DNA from: Pectinophora gossypiella
Lineage: Eukaryota > Arthropoda > Insecta > Lepidoptera > Gelechiidae
Assembly (NCBI RefSeq): GCF_024362695.1
Contig: NC_065422.1
Location: 10,601,534-10,665,533 of the forward strand
Length of the DNA stretch: 64,000 nucleotides
Direction: 5' to 3'
Notes under the pieces: generated by a model
What the model saw: only the letters and a program-made list of their open reading frames with translations
What the model was told of the DNA's origin: nothing
Database searches by the model: none
Shown here: positions 11,052-22,535 of the stretch, one piece after another
Layout: each line of letters begins with the position of its first letter
Position numbering within the stretch: position 1 is the first letter of the stretch
Translations under genes and position numbers: made by a program

Positions 11052-11079
11052 AGTGTTTCGATTATTTTGATGAGAAGTG
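11052..11079. repeat. Right terminal inverted repeat of the Tc1-like element
   Basis: Ends TTTGATGAGAAGTG just before TA. It is the reverse complement of the left end with small differences. Confidence 0.92.
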
Positions 11080-11111
11080 TATATATATTATCTGTGCTAA
11101 TATGACATACA

Positions 11112-11393
11112 TACAAAACCTAACTCACGCCTATTTCCCACCGGGGTAAGCAGAGACTATAGAATTCCATTTGCTTCGATCCTGACACACTTCTCTTGCT
11201 TCCTCCACATTCATCAATCGCTTCATACACGCACGCCGGTTCAGAGTAGATCGTACCAAACCTTTTCTAAGGATATCTCCAATTTGATCAATGTAAGTCC
11301 TTCTAGGTCTTCCTCTGCCAGCCCTACCATCAACTTTCGCTTTATTATCCTTCATCCGCTCTACATGTCCAAACGAACTTAACATTGCCTTCT
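11112..11393 (-). mobile_element. RTE-like LINE 3' end
   Basis: The minus-strand frame reads FGHVERMKDNKAKVDGRAGR, then GRPRRTYIDQIGDILRKG and MNVEEAREVCQDRSKWNSIV, ending SAYPGGK. This GHVERM...GRPR...W C-terminal tail follows the RT domain in RTE-type LINEs. About 84 codons are intact, with the rest truncated. Copies of its last part occur at 13523, 15135, 28556, 49325 and 56225. Confidence 0.8.
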
Positions 11394-11654
11394 CAATCTT
11401 AAGACACCATATCGATTTTTACACCACATCTCTGTCTTATCACACTGTTTCTCACTCTATCAATGTTTTACGTTTATAAGAGCGACGGATGACCAGGCAG
11501 GCTTATAGGCAGGTGACCCGTAAAGACTCTTAATTTATACACACATTATTTATGAAAATGTACCCCCATATGTGTAGCGTGCTTGAAGCCCCTTTCGTTA
11601 ATAAGGACAGCTCTACTTTATAATGTAATACACGACCCGATTACTGTAGCCGTA

Positions 11655-11803
11655 GAGACATCGAAGCAATTCATATAAAAAAGCAATATTGCAATTTGAC
11701 ATTTGCGCATATAAAAGTAAGTGCGCAATTCAAACAAATGTCAAACAGGAATATTGCTTTCTTAGATGAATTGCTTCGATGCGGCCATTTTAACCGCCCA
11801 GAT
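11655..11803. mobile_element. MITE family 1 (hairpin)
   Basis: ATCGAAGCAATTCAT on the left is mirrored by ATGAATTGCTTCGATG on the right, around a core CATTTGCGCATATAAAAGTA. The left terminus is cut short compared with the copy at 17838. The right end has GGCCATTTTAACC. Confidence 0.82.
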
Positions 11804-11920
11804 GCCCGATACCGACCCCGCCGGCGAGGTCGTCTATTTCCCTTATTCAGTGCTTATCGCTATAATCCTCTCAGATAACGCCACGAGCTGAGGTTCGAGC
11901 CCAACTAGACGCCTTTAAAA
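11795..11920. repeat. Unclassified dispersed repeat R
   Basis: Words GATACCGACCCCGCCGGCG, TTCCCTTATTCAGTGC and GAGGTTCGAGCCCAACTAG recur in reverse at 48480-48620 and in part near 22080-22130. Not identified. Confidence 0.5.
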
Positions 11921-12445
11921 AAAACTACTTTCTATTTTTATTACTTTACGTAAAATGAATTACTGATTACACATATTTTCACGAAGAGAAATGAATCGTC
12001 ACAATGCCCACAAGTACGTGCATAATCTGCAACTGCGGTACATATTATTGGAATTGCGTTAACAACATCAGATAAGAAACAGAGCAAGTATATGCATGCC
12101 AATCGCTACACTAGTAACACGCAAGTTAACCGAGTAAATTGGAAAGGAACTCGAGAGGCACATAATTAGAACTACAAGTCGTATTAAATAGGATAACATA
12201 AAATAGTCGTATCATACTCGCGGATACAAGGAGCGCGACCTTTCACTTTCTCTGGCTCGCGCTTGCGCAGCTTTTTGAGAAGTCGAAATAATCGCAATCA
12301 CTTTATGCTAGACGCATTCGATATGGACATTTTACGGTGAAAGCTAGTTCTTTATAACATTTTTTATGTTATAATAATTCGCAGGCGTGATTTCCCTTAT
12401 GTCTGTAACAGACTTATATTTACACTGCATATAGCACACTTCTTA
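11921..12445. other. No recognisable feature
   Basis: A small CpG-richer patch at 12225-12300 stands out, but no start, splice site or repeat identity supports a call. Confidence 0.4.
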
Positions 12446-12583
12446 CTCAATCAATAATCAATCAATAATACTTTATTGCACAACAACATATACAAAGGAC
12501 ATAAACATACGAATAAAACATAAGGACAATAGGCGGCCTTATTGCTAAACAGCAATTTCTGCCAGGCAACCTTAGGGTGAAAG
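12446..12583 (-). mobile_element. LINE 3' end with (TCAA)n tail
   Basis: The inverted copy of 3672-3815: AATAATACTTTATTGC, TAGGCGGCCTTATTGCTAAA and GCCAGGCAACCTTAGGG. Confidence 0.75.
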
Positions 12584-12696
12584 AAGATTATTCATTGGAG
12601 CACGGGCTGGTGCAATAAACATATAATGATACATAACAAAAAAAATATGAATAATAAATAATATATACTTATCTAAAGAAATAATATAAAAAATAC

Positions 12697-12745
12697 AATA
12701 TATATATATATTGTATTTTTTATTGTATATATATATAAACATACA
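12697..12745. repeat. AT microsatellite, palindromic
   Basis: ATATATATATATTGTATTTT followed by its near mirror TTGTATATATATATAA. Confidence 0.8.
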
Positions 12746-12899
12746 CACATATATACACGCATACATAAACATACATACAAATAGCATATACAATATAATA
12801 CATATAAGGAGAAAAAGAAAACCACTTCCAAGTTATGCCTGCAGGAAAAGCGCCTTACTCAATCCTGCGCCTCGGCCCGCTTTACCCCGTGTGCCGTGT

Positions 12900-13045
12900 G
12901 TGTAAAGCTTAAGGCCTTATTAGACTACCCGATTCGTCGGGTAGTGTAGCACATTTGATAGGCGGGGATTTCCGCCATGCATTTTATACTAAACTCCATG
13001 CATCAGGCCCGATGGATCGGGTAGTGTAATAAGCCCTTTAAAGGA
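12900..13045. repeat. Short inverted-repeat element
   Basis: GGCCTTATTAGACTACCCGA (12910-12930) and its complement-like TCGGGTAGTGTAATAAGCCC (13017-13037) bound about 125 bases: a small hairpin MITE-like sequence. Confidence 0.6.
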
Positions 13046-13522
13046 CAATGGTGCCTTATATAACATAATTTACTTCATGCCAAATGTAAAATAAATCGTA
13101 AGAAACTTCAACCTTATGTAGGCATCTTAAAAGACAAGCAACACAATGGCATCGAGCGGTCCCTGAGGGATAATTTCTAAGAATGGCTTATTTTAAGACA
13201 CGGCTGTCAAACATGGGTACGCGGACGCAACAGTCAACTGTCGACTTCCTGAAACGATTAATTTCACCCACCAACGATATATCAGAGTTGACGAGCGGTG
13301 AATATAATTTATCCCCTACCAACAACGATTTATTGGACGTAAAATGTTTACAACTTCTTCTTGGTTGACAACTTCTGATGTTTGACTGAAACGTTCTAAC
13401 GTTAAGAGAATAATTATATCAGATTTATTAATATTATAACAATGGTGTAAAATCATAACTTATTTAAATGTCAAAGTAATTACTTTAGAATAAAGCATGT
13501 TTTAAGTACTTTTTGACACATA

Positions 13523-13745
13523 CATACATACATAAACTCTCGCCTATTTCCCACTGATTTAAGCAGAGACTATGAATTTACATTTGCTTCCATCCTTACA
13601 CAGTTATCTTGTTTCCTCGGGTGGGGTCCCCATTTGTCCGGCCAAGTAGTTAATGCCATCTGCGGCAAATCTACAATAAGTCACGACAAAATTACCAAAA
13701 TTACTCTTGCTTCCTCCACGTTCATCAATCGTTTCATACACGCAT
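13523..13745 (-). mobile_element. RTE-like LINE 3' end, interrupted
   Basis: CTCTCGCCTATTTCCCACTG and TTCATCAATCGTTTCATACA match 11112-11240. The middle (about 13612-13700) is replaced by repeat S (TTGTCCGGCCAAGTAGTTAA), a nested insertion. Confidence 0.7.
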
Positions 13746-13882
13746 TGATAGAATTAAATGTTTAAATATATAAAATAAAGATCGTTTATTTCGGACAAAC
13801 TCTAAAGAATGTTAGTATACAAACGACTTATAAACTAGTTTAAAGAAATAAGTATCTGTCTCCGTGCCACCTTAAACCATAC

Positions 13883-14215
13883 TTACCTACAAAATTTAAA
13901 TTTACAACTAGTACAGCTAAAAAAGTAGGTACATATAGCTATTATAATTAAGGAACACATTGTTTCAATTGGTCGGAATGTAAACTGCTTGGACAATGCC
14001 GTTGCGTAGTTTCCTGTCAGGTCGAAGGGCAGCATGTACTCACTAACACAGATTTTTGAACAATCGGTGAAACTTAAGCGAAAGTTGAAACAATACAACC
14101 TACGCGGAAAGCGTAGTACAGGGTACTTCGCCCGGATGAGAGCCCTCAGCGCTCCCCATTTGTCCGGCCAAGTTAATGCCATTTGCGGCAAATCTACAAT
14201 AAGTCACTTAAAAAA
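13883..14215. repeat. Repeat S copy
   Basis: CGGATGAGAGCCCTCAGCG, CCATTTGTCCGGCCAAGTTA and ATTTGCGGCAAATCTACAAT. The same block occurs at 13616, 21805-22135, 32036, 48380, 53338 and 61388. Type unknown. Confidence 0.55.
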
Positions 14216-14269
14216 ATATGTGTACTTCGCTAATTAATCTACAATCCAATCAATCATAACATAACAACT

Positions 14270-14430
14270 TCCAAAACACTTTGTGATCCCTAGATTGGTT
14301 AGGATATTACAGGCAAATTATCCGATAATCCGAAAGTAAGATGATCCATGCTTCTGAGAGCACGTTAAGCAGTCGGTCCCGGTAAATACCTATGTAGTCG
14401 TTTCATGAGGAGTGTCAGGGGTTTTTGGCG
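14270..14430 (+). mobile_element. SINE family B, headless
   Basis: ACTTTGTGATCCCTAG, GATGATCCATGCTT and CACGTTAAGCAGTCGG, followed by a damaged GTGTCAGGGGTTTTTGGCG. The tRNA head is absent. Confidence 0.7.
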
Positions 14431-14744
14431 TTGAGTTTATGTATATGTGTGTTATGTATAATTCGTTGATTGCCTGTTGCTACACAGTTCATCGAAGTAA
14501 ACTCAAACTTAAATTATAAATCCATTGTCTTTACGTAACATAACCTATCAATTTTCATGCAACACAAGAACTATACATATCTGCGTTTGATATTTATTGA
14601 GGTTCATAATAGAATCAAATGAACCTGGGAACTCGAATTAAACTGCTATTGTCAATAACAACCGTACCGTCACATTACTGGGCGAATAGTTCCCACGTAT
14701 TGGTATTCAAGACTAGAATAAGAATGGTGCGGTCTTTCGTCGTA

Positions 14745-15095
14745 TATAACATAACATTCGTAGGCTATACCATAACATTAACAGCCTATATACGTCCCAC
14801 TGCTGGGCACAGACCTCCCCTCAATCAACCGGAGGTGATATGGAGCATTCTCCACCACGCTGCTCCACTGCGGGTTAGTGGAGGTGTTTTTACGGCTAAT
14901 AACGGCTTGACGTGCCCTCCGAAGTACGGAATCATCTGACTTTTTCAGACAATCACGTGATATAACCCTGCAAAGTCCTTAACAAACAAAGGATAGTCTC
15001 ACAAAGTGGTTTCAAAAATGTCCCCAACGGGAATCGAACCCGAACTTCCAGATCGTGTGCCCAACGCTCTAACCACTAGACCACAGAGGCTGGGA
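14745..15095 (-). mobile_element. SINE family C, full copy
   Basis: On the minus strand the head is CCTCTGTGGTCTAGTGGTTA, B box GGTTCGATTCCCGTTGGGG, then the body to GCTGTTAATGTTATG. It contains GGAGGTGATATGGAGCATTC and GACGTGCCCTCCGAAGTACG. Confidence 0.8.
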
Positions 15096-15134
15096 CTTAG
15101 ACTTACAATAATAATGTTTTAATCTATTGGACAA

Positions 15135-15205
15135 CAAAATAATCGGAGCAAATGGAATTCCATAATTTCTGCTTACCCTGGTGGGAAATAGGCGTGAGTT
15201 TATGA
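15135..15205 (+). mobile_element. LINE 3' terminal fragment
   Basis: AGCAAATGGAATTCCATAAT and ACCCTGGTGGGAAATAGGCG match the extreme end of the element at 11112. Confidence 0.65.
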
Positions 15206-16555
15206 TGTATTATTTCAGAGTATACCACTAAAATCGTAACTTTTTTAGAAATCAACTTTAGTTCTGCGATATCTTGATATTACTTCAACGAAAAGCCGTA
15301 CATATTCATTCCATATTCAAAATTCCAGCAAAAACAGTTATTATTTCAAAGAATTTACTTTCACTGGTCACAACACCTCATTTGCGGATCCATAAGCGGT
15401 ACAGATAACACAAAGCAATAAGAAAACATAGACGGCCGAGTATGACCTAGTTCAAAACCTCTTACCAAGGTACGCTGGTTCTACGTTAGACTACGTTTAT
15501 TCAATACTCGTGTGTTTCCTAGAATTAAGGTGCTTACTACTGGGTTTCAACAGGGTTCGAGTAAGTAAATAAACAGTTTCCAGACAAGGTAAATGTTCGC
15601 ATCCGAGATAGTCACGGGTTCGAATCTTCGCTCGGACTGTAAACCACAATTCAATTCAACTTTATGAGTATGAAATAATTTTTGAATCATAGATAGTTGA
15701 TATCACGTAATTTCTAGGATTAGTGCCCGGTTAATCGCAATAGGCTCGCCGTCTATTACATGGGCCTTAAACATAGCTGGCTACATATACATATACAGTA
15801 TAGTATGTATACATCTACTCCATCGTACATCTCTGCCTACCCCTTCGGGGACACAGACCTCATAGTATATTATGTTATAAGAACTTGTGTGTGCGTACTT
15901 TTAGCCAGAGACGTAACATGGTGAAGTGTCCTAGCCAAAATGGCGCATTACTTTGATAATATATCCAGCAGAGATGCGTTGGTTTAAAAAATGATCTACT
16001 TAGGATGTTGTTTAAGGTTTTCATAGCCGAGCAAAAGACAAATAAAAACTGTAATAAGTTTGATGTTTTTATAATGAATGAAGGTTGAAGGCGTCTTACA
16101 AATCCTGTAAGGTCGCTGGTTTAAGGTTACGAATTGGGTTAAAAGAATCGAGAAAATAAAATTTACGTCTATGTATTTTACATTTTCTTTTCTTTTCCTT
16201 TAAGGCCGTTATGAAATGGTGGCCAAAGGATTGTATGCTATATCGAAGCAGACCACCAGCCGAGCAGTGAATGAGAGTTGCATAGGACCGGATAAAATGG
16301 CGTGAAGGAGCGGAAGCCTATACGCGAAAGAGAGGAGGCAGTGGGTGGATACAGGCTGAGTATATAGAGAGAACCTGTAACAGGGAAACAGCCAATTGTC
16401 GTAAGAAGAACTTGCAACCACTCTTGGTATAGTCGACCAAAGACAGTTTTGTCTTTTGACATCTCGTATTGTAAAGTTTCTATTAGCATATACAATTTGG
16501 CCGTACAAATATATTCTACCCCTTAAAACGTAGCACGATTGGACTCATAAATCTC
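15206..16555. other. No gene recognised; a scrap of SINE-like family G
   Basis: A short family G piece lies at 15815-15870 (CTACCCCTTCGGGGACACAG). Two overlapping minus-strand open frames at 16209-16508 have no motif and no splice support. Confidence 0.4.
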
Positions 16556-16559
16556 TCGT

Positions 16560-16940
16560 CTCTTTCATCGTCAACTGTATACCCCGAGGAAACATATCTG
16601 TCGTCTCTTTCATGCCAGGCGGTCTACTACGAACTATATGGTGAATTAGTGACAGGATAATGAGCCCGTAAAAGACACTCCGTCAGGTTCGAAAAAAAAA
16701 ACAAAAGTTCGATTACTTTTTATTTATTTTATGTGTGTTTGTGTCTATGTTTTGTGTAGTGTGTGTCATCATCATCATCATTGGCCTTATACGTCTGTTT
16801 CACACGATTCATTGCCTCGAAATAATGCACTTTCTTTTCTTCTCTTTTTTTTCTTTTTTTAGTGTGTAATATTTTGTAAAATACTAGTGTTTCTGTGGCG
16901 TCCTTACATAATAAACGTTTCTTGCTTTCTTTGTAAAAGC
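16560..16940 (+). mobile_element. Probable LINE 3' UTR
   Basis: T-rich stretch with TTATGTGTGTTTGTGTCTAT, a (TCA)n run at 16766-16780 and a final AATAAACGTTTCTTGCTTTC. This is the style of insect LINE ends; the family is not identified. Confidence 0.35.
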
Positions 16941-16982
16941 GTTTTATTTTTCGTTTTCGTTCTGTTTCAACTATGAAAAATA

Positions 16983-17110
16983 GAGTGCAGTGCGGCGCGG
17001 AGATCGTTCGCGTTTCAACAAACTATGCAGAGGTACAACTGAAGTGGAGTGTCGAGTGCTTGTCGCTCCATCCTGTCTGACAATCCGCAGGGAACCAAGA
17101 TATGCATTAT
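16983..17110 (+). promoter_or_regulatory. Possible 5' leader exon
   Basis: A GC-richer 130-base patch begins at AGTGCAGTGCGGCGCGG (an Inr-like CAGT) and ends at ATGCATTAT|GTAAGT, a perfect donor. No in-frame partner is known, so it is listed only as a candidate. Confidence 0.25.
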
Positions 17111-17826
17111 GTAAGTTTGTTGTGACGTAATATGTGAAACAATTGATAAAAATACCTAAGGTTTGAGTATTAACTCTTTAGTCGATCTTAAATGGGCGTG
17201 GGTTGAAATTCTGTTGACCTCTGGGCGAATACTAGAGTATCCATGGAAAGAAATGTTTTATTACTCGCCGAAAGCCGGCCTTTTTTGTTGGGCAGCGACA
17301 TCCTACATTTCGTCGCTTTATAGTGAAAACTGAATAAGCACTTTTTTTTAAAGTTTGGATGTGATTTTTGTCAACAAAACTTCGTAATAGACAAGCTAGT
17401 TTCAGTCCAGAAAAAAAATGAAATCTCAATTTTTACTCCGATTGAAATTCATTGAAAGAAATCATGGGTTATGTACTTATTGTTTATTCATCGGTTACGT
17501 AATTAATGTTGCTTTAAATACTGTAAATTTAAAGTATGTATATGTGTCGAAGTTTTGTGCAGATTATTTTTTACATTTGTCAGTTTCTATCTCTTCATCG
17601 CTAACCCAATCATACATGGGTATGCATAGGTAGCTTAGCGTTTGTAGTACTGGTTACTGGGTAGTAAACAATACTGCTACCTAGCAGCAGTACTATTAAA
17701 TAGGTTAACATATTGATGATAGCACAATGAAACGAACATGCAATTTCAACGAGCAATATGGCACAAATTAAGAGCAGACATCAGAGTAATAAACAGTAAT
17801 CCGCAAACTATAATACATTAGATATA

Positions 17827-18336
17827 GGTGCGGATTCCAGGGGGGTTAAAATGGCCACATCGAAGCAATTCATCTAAAATGGCAATTTTGCAATTTGACA
17901 TTTGCGCATATAAAAGTAAGTGCGCAATGCAAACAAATGTCAAACAGCATTATTGCTTTCTTAGATGAATTGCTTCGATGTGGCCATTTTAACCCCCCTG
18001 TACACACCATCTAATTTTATTTTAAGTTATTTACCTATTATTTTCTTATCGACCGAAAAGGAAAGGGACGGGTAATCGACAGGCATAAAATTTATGGAAC
18101 ACACGTCAACTTTATGCAGGAATTTTAAAAACTCTCCGAAATTTTTACAGAATTAAGTTAACAGCTCACATCAAATGGATCGCATATCAGCGAATAGTCT
18201 ATTTTACTCGCTCGGGTTATTCATTCATTTTAAAATTAACAATAGTCAATCATCCGTCTCTTTCCTTTTCGGCGGAAAAGAAAATGACAGGTATGACTTA
18301 AAATAAAATTAGATGGTGTGTTCTGAAATCAGCACC
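17827..18336. mobile_element. MITE family 2, interrupted by MITE family 1
   Basis: Left terminus GGTGCGGATTCCAG, continuing after the insert as TACACACCATCTAATTTT. The right terminus mirrors it: AAAATTAGATGGTGTG then CTGAAATCAGCACC. The interior has GAAAAGGAAAGGGACGG and its mirror TCCTTTTCGGCGGAAAAG. Four other copies lie at 29205, 33338, 57668 and 62350. Confidence 0.85.
17838..18000. mobile_element. MITE family 1, best copy, nested in MITE 2
   Basis: Perfectly mirrored ends CAGGGGGGTTAAAATGGCC and GGCCATTTTAACCCCCCTG, continuing as ACATCGAAGCAATTCATCTA. The core carries CATTTGCGCATATAAAAGTA. Non-coding; it would fold into a long hairpin. Confidence 0.9.
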
Positions 18337-18599
18337 ATAATGTAGTTACTAAATTGATCCGACTTTATAGAAACGTGTTCAGGGTAATTTGGATCGGCTG
18401 GTCATTCGACCCTACGACCCTACAGCAGTACCGACCCTAATTCTAAGCGAGTTGGCACAGGGCACAGCGCCGCTTTGTTAACGGACAGTCATTCGAGTTT
18501 CCAAAGCGAATTTTGATACAACTTTTGCAACGCTCAATGAAACTACTGTAGTTTATTTTTTATTAAAAAAACATAATATAACATAGCATAAGCTCAGGG

Positions 18600-18810
18600 C
18601 TACATCTATCATAAGATGAACTAAGTACCCACACCTTACCGAGAGTGTTAAGCCACCTTGATAGGTAGTGAGCCGTATCGCCGTCTATAATAGAGCCAAC
18701 TGTGTTAGTGAAAACTGCACAGATAAATTAATAACTCATCTGTTACCGGGTTTCGAACCCGCGCTACCCGTTTGAGAAGCAAGCCGGTGTACCACAACCA
18801 CAGTGACTTC
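18600..18810 (-). mobile_element. SINE family D with tRNA-like head
   Basis: On the minus strand a tRNA-like head (about 18738-18808, GGGTTCGAAACCCGGTAAC as B box) leads into GTGCAGTTTTCACTAACAC, TAGACGGCGATACGGCTCAC and GTGGGTACTTAGTTCATCTT. It shows family D is tRNA-derived. Confidence 0.78.
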
Positions 18811-19326
18811 ATTTTTTTTATTGCAAATTGTTTATATATTACGCTTATCAGAGTCTATAATATCCCATTACCGGACTTCTCTTCTTTCGACGTTCTTCCG
18901 TTTTATATCGTATTATCGCACGTCCTTTGTTTGCAATCACACGTAAAGACAAAGTTTCTTAGCCGGAGTCGACAAAGACGCCAATTCTCCTCTGCCAAAC
19001 GACGTAGACTCAAAAAAAATGGCCTTCAACAAGTTTATATATGATAATTACGTTAAATAAATGATTCTGACGATGGATTGTCAATTTCTGAACTTCTTTC
19101 TGTTGTTTTTTAACATACAAGCGTAGACTCACGCCCGTAATCTCTAATAGGGTGGGCGTAGCCACAAGTTATCAAAAACAACTAGCATACTGTTCATACG
19201 AAGTCCTGAGATGGACGTGATGAACTGTATTTTATTTTTTTTGTTTTAATGCGACGAATGGGTGCCGAGACAAACCTCTGTGGTTTAACCGCATCATTCA
19301 AACCATGTAGATTAGGGATATAATGA

Positions 19327-19345
19327 AAAAAAAAAAAAAAAAAAC
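19327..19345. repeat. Poly-A tract
   Basis: An uninterrupted run of about 19 A. Confidence 0.9.
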
Positions 19346-19552
19346 CTTTTGGTGACACGGGATCTGCCTATCACCCATAACGATTGTCCATCATCATAGC
19401 AAGATACAATCCCTCCATCGGATTGATTATTACTTGACATTTATTGTGAAAACAAGCGTTGCTTCTATGCTGTTCTGGGAGCATATAAAAAACATAGAAC
19501 ACGTTCAGCTGCTTCTCTTCCCGGGCATGTCGTAAAAACCGACAGAGGGATT

Positions 19553-19735
19553 GTGTCCTCTAACATGATGGACTAATGTTATGGGCGATAGGCTGATCCC
19601 TTATCACCACAAGGTTCATCATATCCATCTTTGGACTTCGTATCAATAGTGGCTGCAAGTTGTCTTTGATTACTTGTGGCTCTGCCCACCCCATTAGGGA
19701 TTACGGGCGTGAGTTTATGTATGTGTATGTATGTA
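19553..19735 (-). mobile_element. SINE-like family H
   Basis: Reads TGTTATGGGCGATAGGCTGA, CTTTGGACTTCGTATCAATA and CCCCATTAGGGATTACGGGC, ending in a (TATG)n tract. It matches 59165-59325 in reverse. Confidence 0.72.
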
Positions 19736-19801
19736 TGTACAAGCGTCGTACCAGATATAGTTACATTATGCTATTAGAACAAAAGAAATCAAGAATATAC
19801 G

Positions 19802-19952
19802 TACGGTCACGCACGAGTACTAATATGTATTTACCTTTTGAAACCATGTCACATTAGCTTTTTTGACAAATTAAACCGTAAGTCTCATTAAATGTCAAAT
19901 ATGATAGTGCGACAGGGTTCTAAAGTGGGTACATGACATTGCTCATGACTGA
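19802..19952 (-). mobile_element. MITE family 3 (TACxGTCAyGAGC ends)
   Basis: Begins TACGGTCACGCACGAG and ends GCTCATGACTG. The interior AATATGTATTTACC, TTTTTTGACAAATT and AATGTCAAATATG matches the copies at 39238 and 45636 in reverse. Confidence 0.75.
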
Positions 19953-19959
19953 CATACAC

Positions 19960-21060
19960 GTACGTACATATGTATATAGGTACTAATTACATTTAAATCA
20001 GATATAGCGATATTTTAGTACTTGATATAACATTAAACTATGCACGTAAAACCCAACACAATTTAACAGAAACATGCAACAGAACTAATTACGGACTGCC
20101 AATTTGTTAGATCATAATAAAAGGTAAGCAGTTAATACCTACTTCGTTATAACAGTTTTAGTATGCAAGGGTTGTAAAATTAAACTGCCATAAACGTAAA
20201 TGTATAGTATACGAAGTTTGTATTTAGCTTTTAGGGTATACTGTTTGGAGTAAACAATCTTGAAGATACAAAAAGAAATCCCTTCAAGCAATGGACTCGT
20301 AAAAGCAACATCGGGTGTTACGTCACCCACCTTTAAAAAAGGAAAATTTACTAAAACAGTTCCGTAGTATCTCATAAAAAGAGTAAAGAGAAGGGGATGC
20401 TATAGTTTTTATGGTTATGTATTTACGTATTTTATTTTAAAGTCAAGCCGATAGGCGTGTATCTTTATCCCTTGTGAAAGGGGATAGATTGAATTGAAAA
20501 TGAATGTGCAATAATGGGATATTTTTGATGGGATATACATAAACTATATGCTTCGAACAGTTCGATCCTTAAGTTAACGAACCGATTACATTAGTGACAG
20601 CAAATTATTCGCCATGTTGGATTGTTCACGTCACTACTAGACGTAACTAAGTCGAATTTTGCGGGTACGAAATGATAAGCCCGTCGGCATATCAACATCT
20701 CTAATCATGTTTAAGTAACGAATACATTGCTAATATTATAATTTTTATGACAGAAAAAAGACATATAGCCTTCTTCTTCTCTTCGTGTCGATGGAAAAAA
20801 AGACGTTTGCTTAAATATAGTATCCTCTCAGTATTTGGCTACGGCAATGTCGTTGTTAGTACGCATCAAGTCCTCTCGTGTGCAGATGGAAGGGTAAGAA
20901 GAGTATGTTATTAGACATATTATAGTAAAAAAATCTTACACATAAAGTCTAAACTGCTAACTAAATTCTATGCTTTAAGGACTCTCACACACTCTAGGAA
21001 CCTCTATAAGTGTAACAGCGATTCAAAGAATCAATCGGCCCGAAATAGAACGTAATATCG
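19960..21060. other. No recognisable feature
   Basis: AT-rich, unique-looking. The open frame 20139-20375 on the minus strand has no motif. No repeat family recognised. Confidence 0.4.
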
Positions 21061-21073
21061 GTCTATAAGGGGA

Positions 21074-21124
21074 TATAAATAGAGTCCACGGTTGCGCTGG
21101 GAGAAAATAGCACACGCTATTTCG
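21074..21124 (+). promoter_or_regulatory. Possible TATA promoter with a very short first exon
   Basis: TATAAATAG (21074-21082) is followed about 42 bases later by TTTCG|GTAAGT, a strong donor. A start about 30 bases after the TATA box would leave a tiny leader exon. No downstream coding exon was found. Confidence 0.25.
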
Positions 21125-21804
21125 GTAAGTATTTGACGAAAACAAATCACGAGGAAGGACTGGATCGTTCTGTTTTAAATGATCCAGTCTGGTTACTTTA
21201 ACTCTATGTTAAAAAAGAAATTCCAAAATACAGTTTAGATTTAAACAGTTTTATACTTGAGAGAATAAATATTAAAGAGCAAATAAGTTTCAGAGGTATA
21301 ATATACATTATCTCATGATTTTGGTTAGGAAACTGTGCTATAAATAGAAACTTATCTAAATCAGCGCAGCAGTTTAAGCGTAAAACGTAACAAACAGTGT
21401 TATTTCGCATATACAAATAGTATAAGTATAAAGTATGGATTTACAAATACTTCCATTTAAATATAAAGGGGTACCACGTTGAATCATAACGGATTTAAAT
21501 CAGTTAAAACGTCCCCCTTTCAACAGGTACTAAGTTAAAACAACCATAAAGTTTACCCTAAGCATACTGCTTTTATTCCGTTAAGTATATGATGGTATCT
21601 TGGATATCCGGGTGGAGTAACGAGCCGATATAGCGTGGGGTGGGGACGTAACGCGGCATACCCGGATACGCGGGGGTAGTGTTGCCCCTCGATAGTCCAG
21701 CATCGATAGGAAATGATACATGAAATATTTAAAAAAAGACGAAACTATAGATAATATGGTCACTATTGATGTTGATACCTACTATACATATGTAAATGAA
21801 AAGC

Positions 21805-22135
21805 TACAATATCGTCACTTCATAGTGAAAACCTCGTAATCGCAGTTCTGAAACATTAAGATGTCATTTTTGTTAACAAAACCTCGAACACAGACTAGTT
21901 TTGATTCCGATTGAAAATCCAATTTGTACGGAAGATTGAAACTCGCACGTCTTGCGAGGTTTTCTTGACATTTTTTTTTTGACGTGACTTATTGTAGATT
22001 TGCCGCAGATGGCATTAACTACTTGGCCGGACAAATGGGGAGCACTGAAGGCTCTCAGTCGGTACAACGTTTAAGACAACAGGCCTGAGGGTGCCTAGTT
22101 GGGCGCGAACCTTGGCTCAGGACGTCGTTTGAGAG
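21805..22135 (-). repeat. Repeat S, long copy
   Basis: Contains TGACGTGACTTATTGTAGAT, GCCGCAGATGGCATTAACTA and CTTGGCCGGACAAATGGGG, plus an adjoining TTTTGTTAACAAAACCTCG block shared with 17350-17415. It ends near GTTGGGCGCGAACCTTGGC. Confidence 0.6.
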
Positions 22136-22437
22136 AGTTTACAAAAATCACATCTGAATCGATATTATGTTTTTTAGACTAATGTTATCGATTGTAAAAT
22201 TATCGATTGTTCAGCGTCACTAGCATTGTGGCATCCCCGGAAACGTGGGGTTCTACACCTGGGTTTAGTGATGTTATTGATGTCGTGTACAACCAGATTG
22301 ACTTTTAGAAATGTTTGTTTTAAATGGAGATTTACGAAATTTATTTGTGTTTTCGATTTTCGGAACGGAAAGCTACTATTAAGACTGAAGTATTGACAGA
22401 TGTGACAAGAAATCTCTAGTTGTCTATTTATACTGAA

Positions 22438-22535
22438 CATAACATAAATAGCCTGCATACGTCCCACTGTTGGGCACAGTCCCCCCCACAGTCATACGGA
22501 GGGGGTATGGAGCATACTGCACTACGCTGAATCAG
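22438..22535 (-). mobile_element. SINE family C, 3' fragment
   Basis: ACATAAATAGCCTGCATACG, CCACTGTTGGGCACAG and GGGTATGGAGCATACTGCAC. Confidence 0.68.

Larger units (their letters stand above)
9444..11079 (-). mobile_element. Complete Tc1-like DNA transposon
   Basis: Terminal inverted repeats begin CACTTCTCATCAAAA. The left one (9444-9471) and the right one (complement of 11052-11079) match over about 28 bases with a few differences. TA lies immediately outside both ends (9442-9443 and 11080-11081), the mariner/Tc1 target duplication. Total length is 1636 bp with one uninterrupted transposase gene. The element is richer in GC than its flanks. The intact ORF suggests a young, possibly still active copy, or one gained recently. 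Confidence 0.93.
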
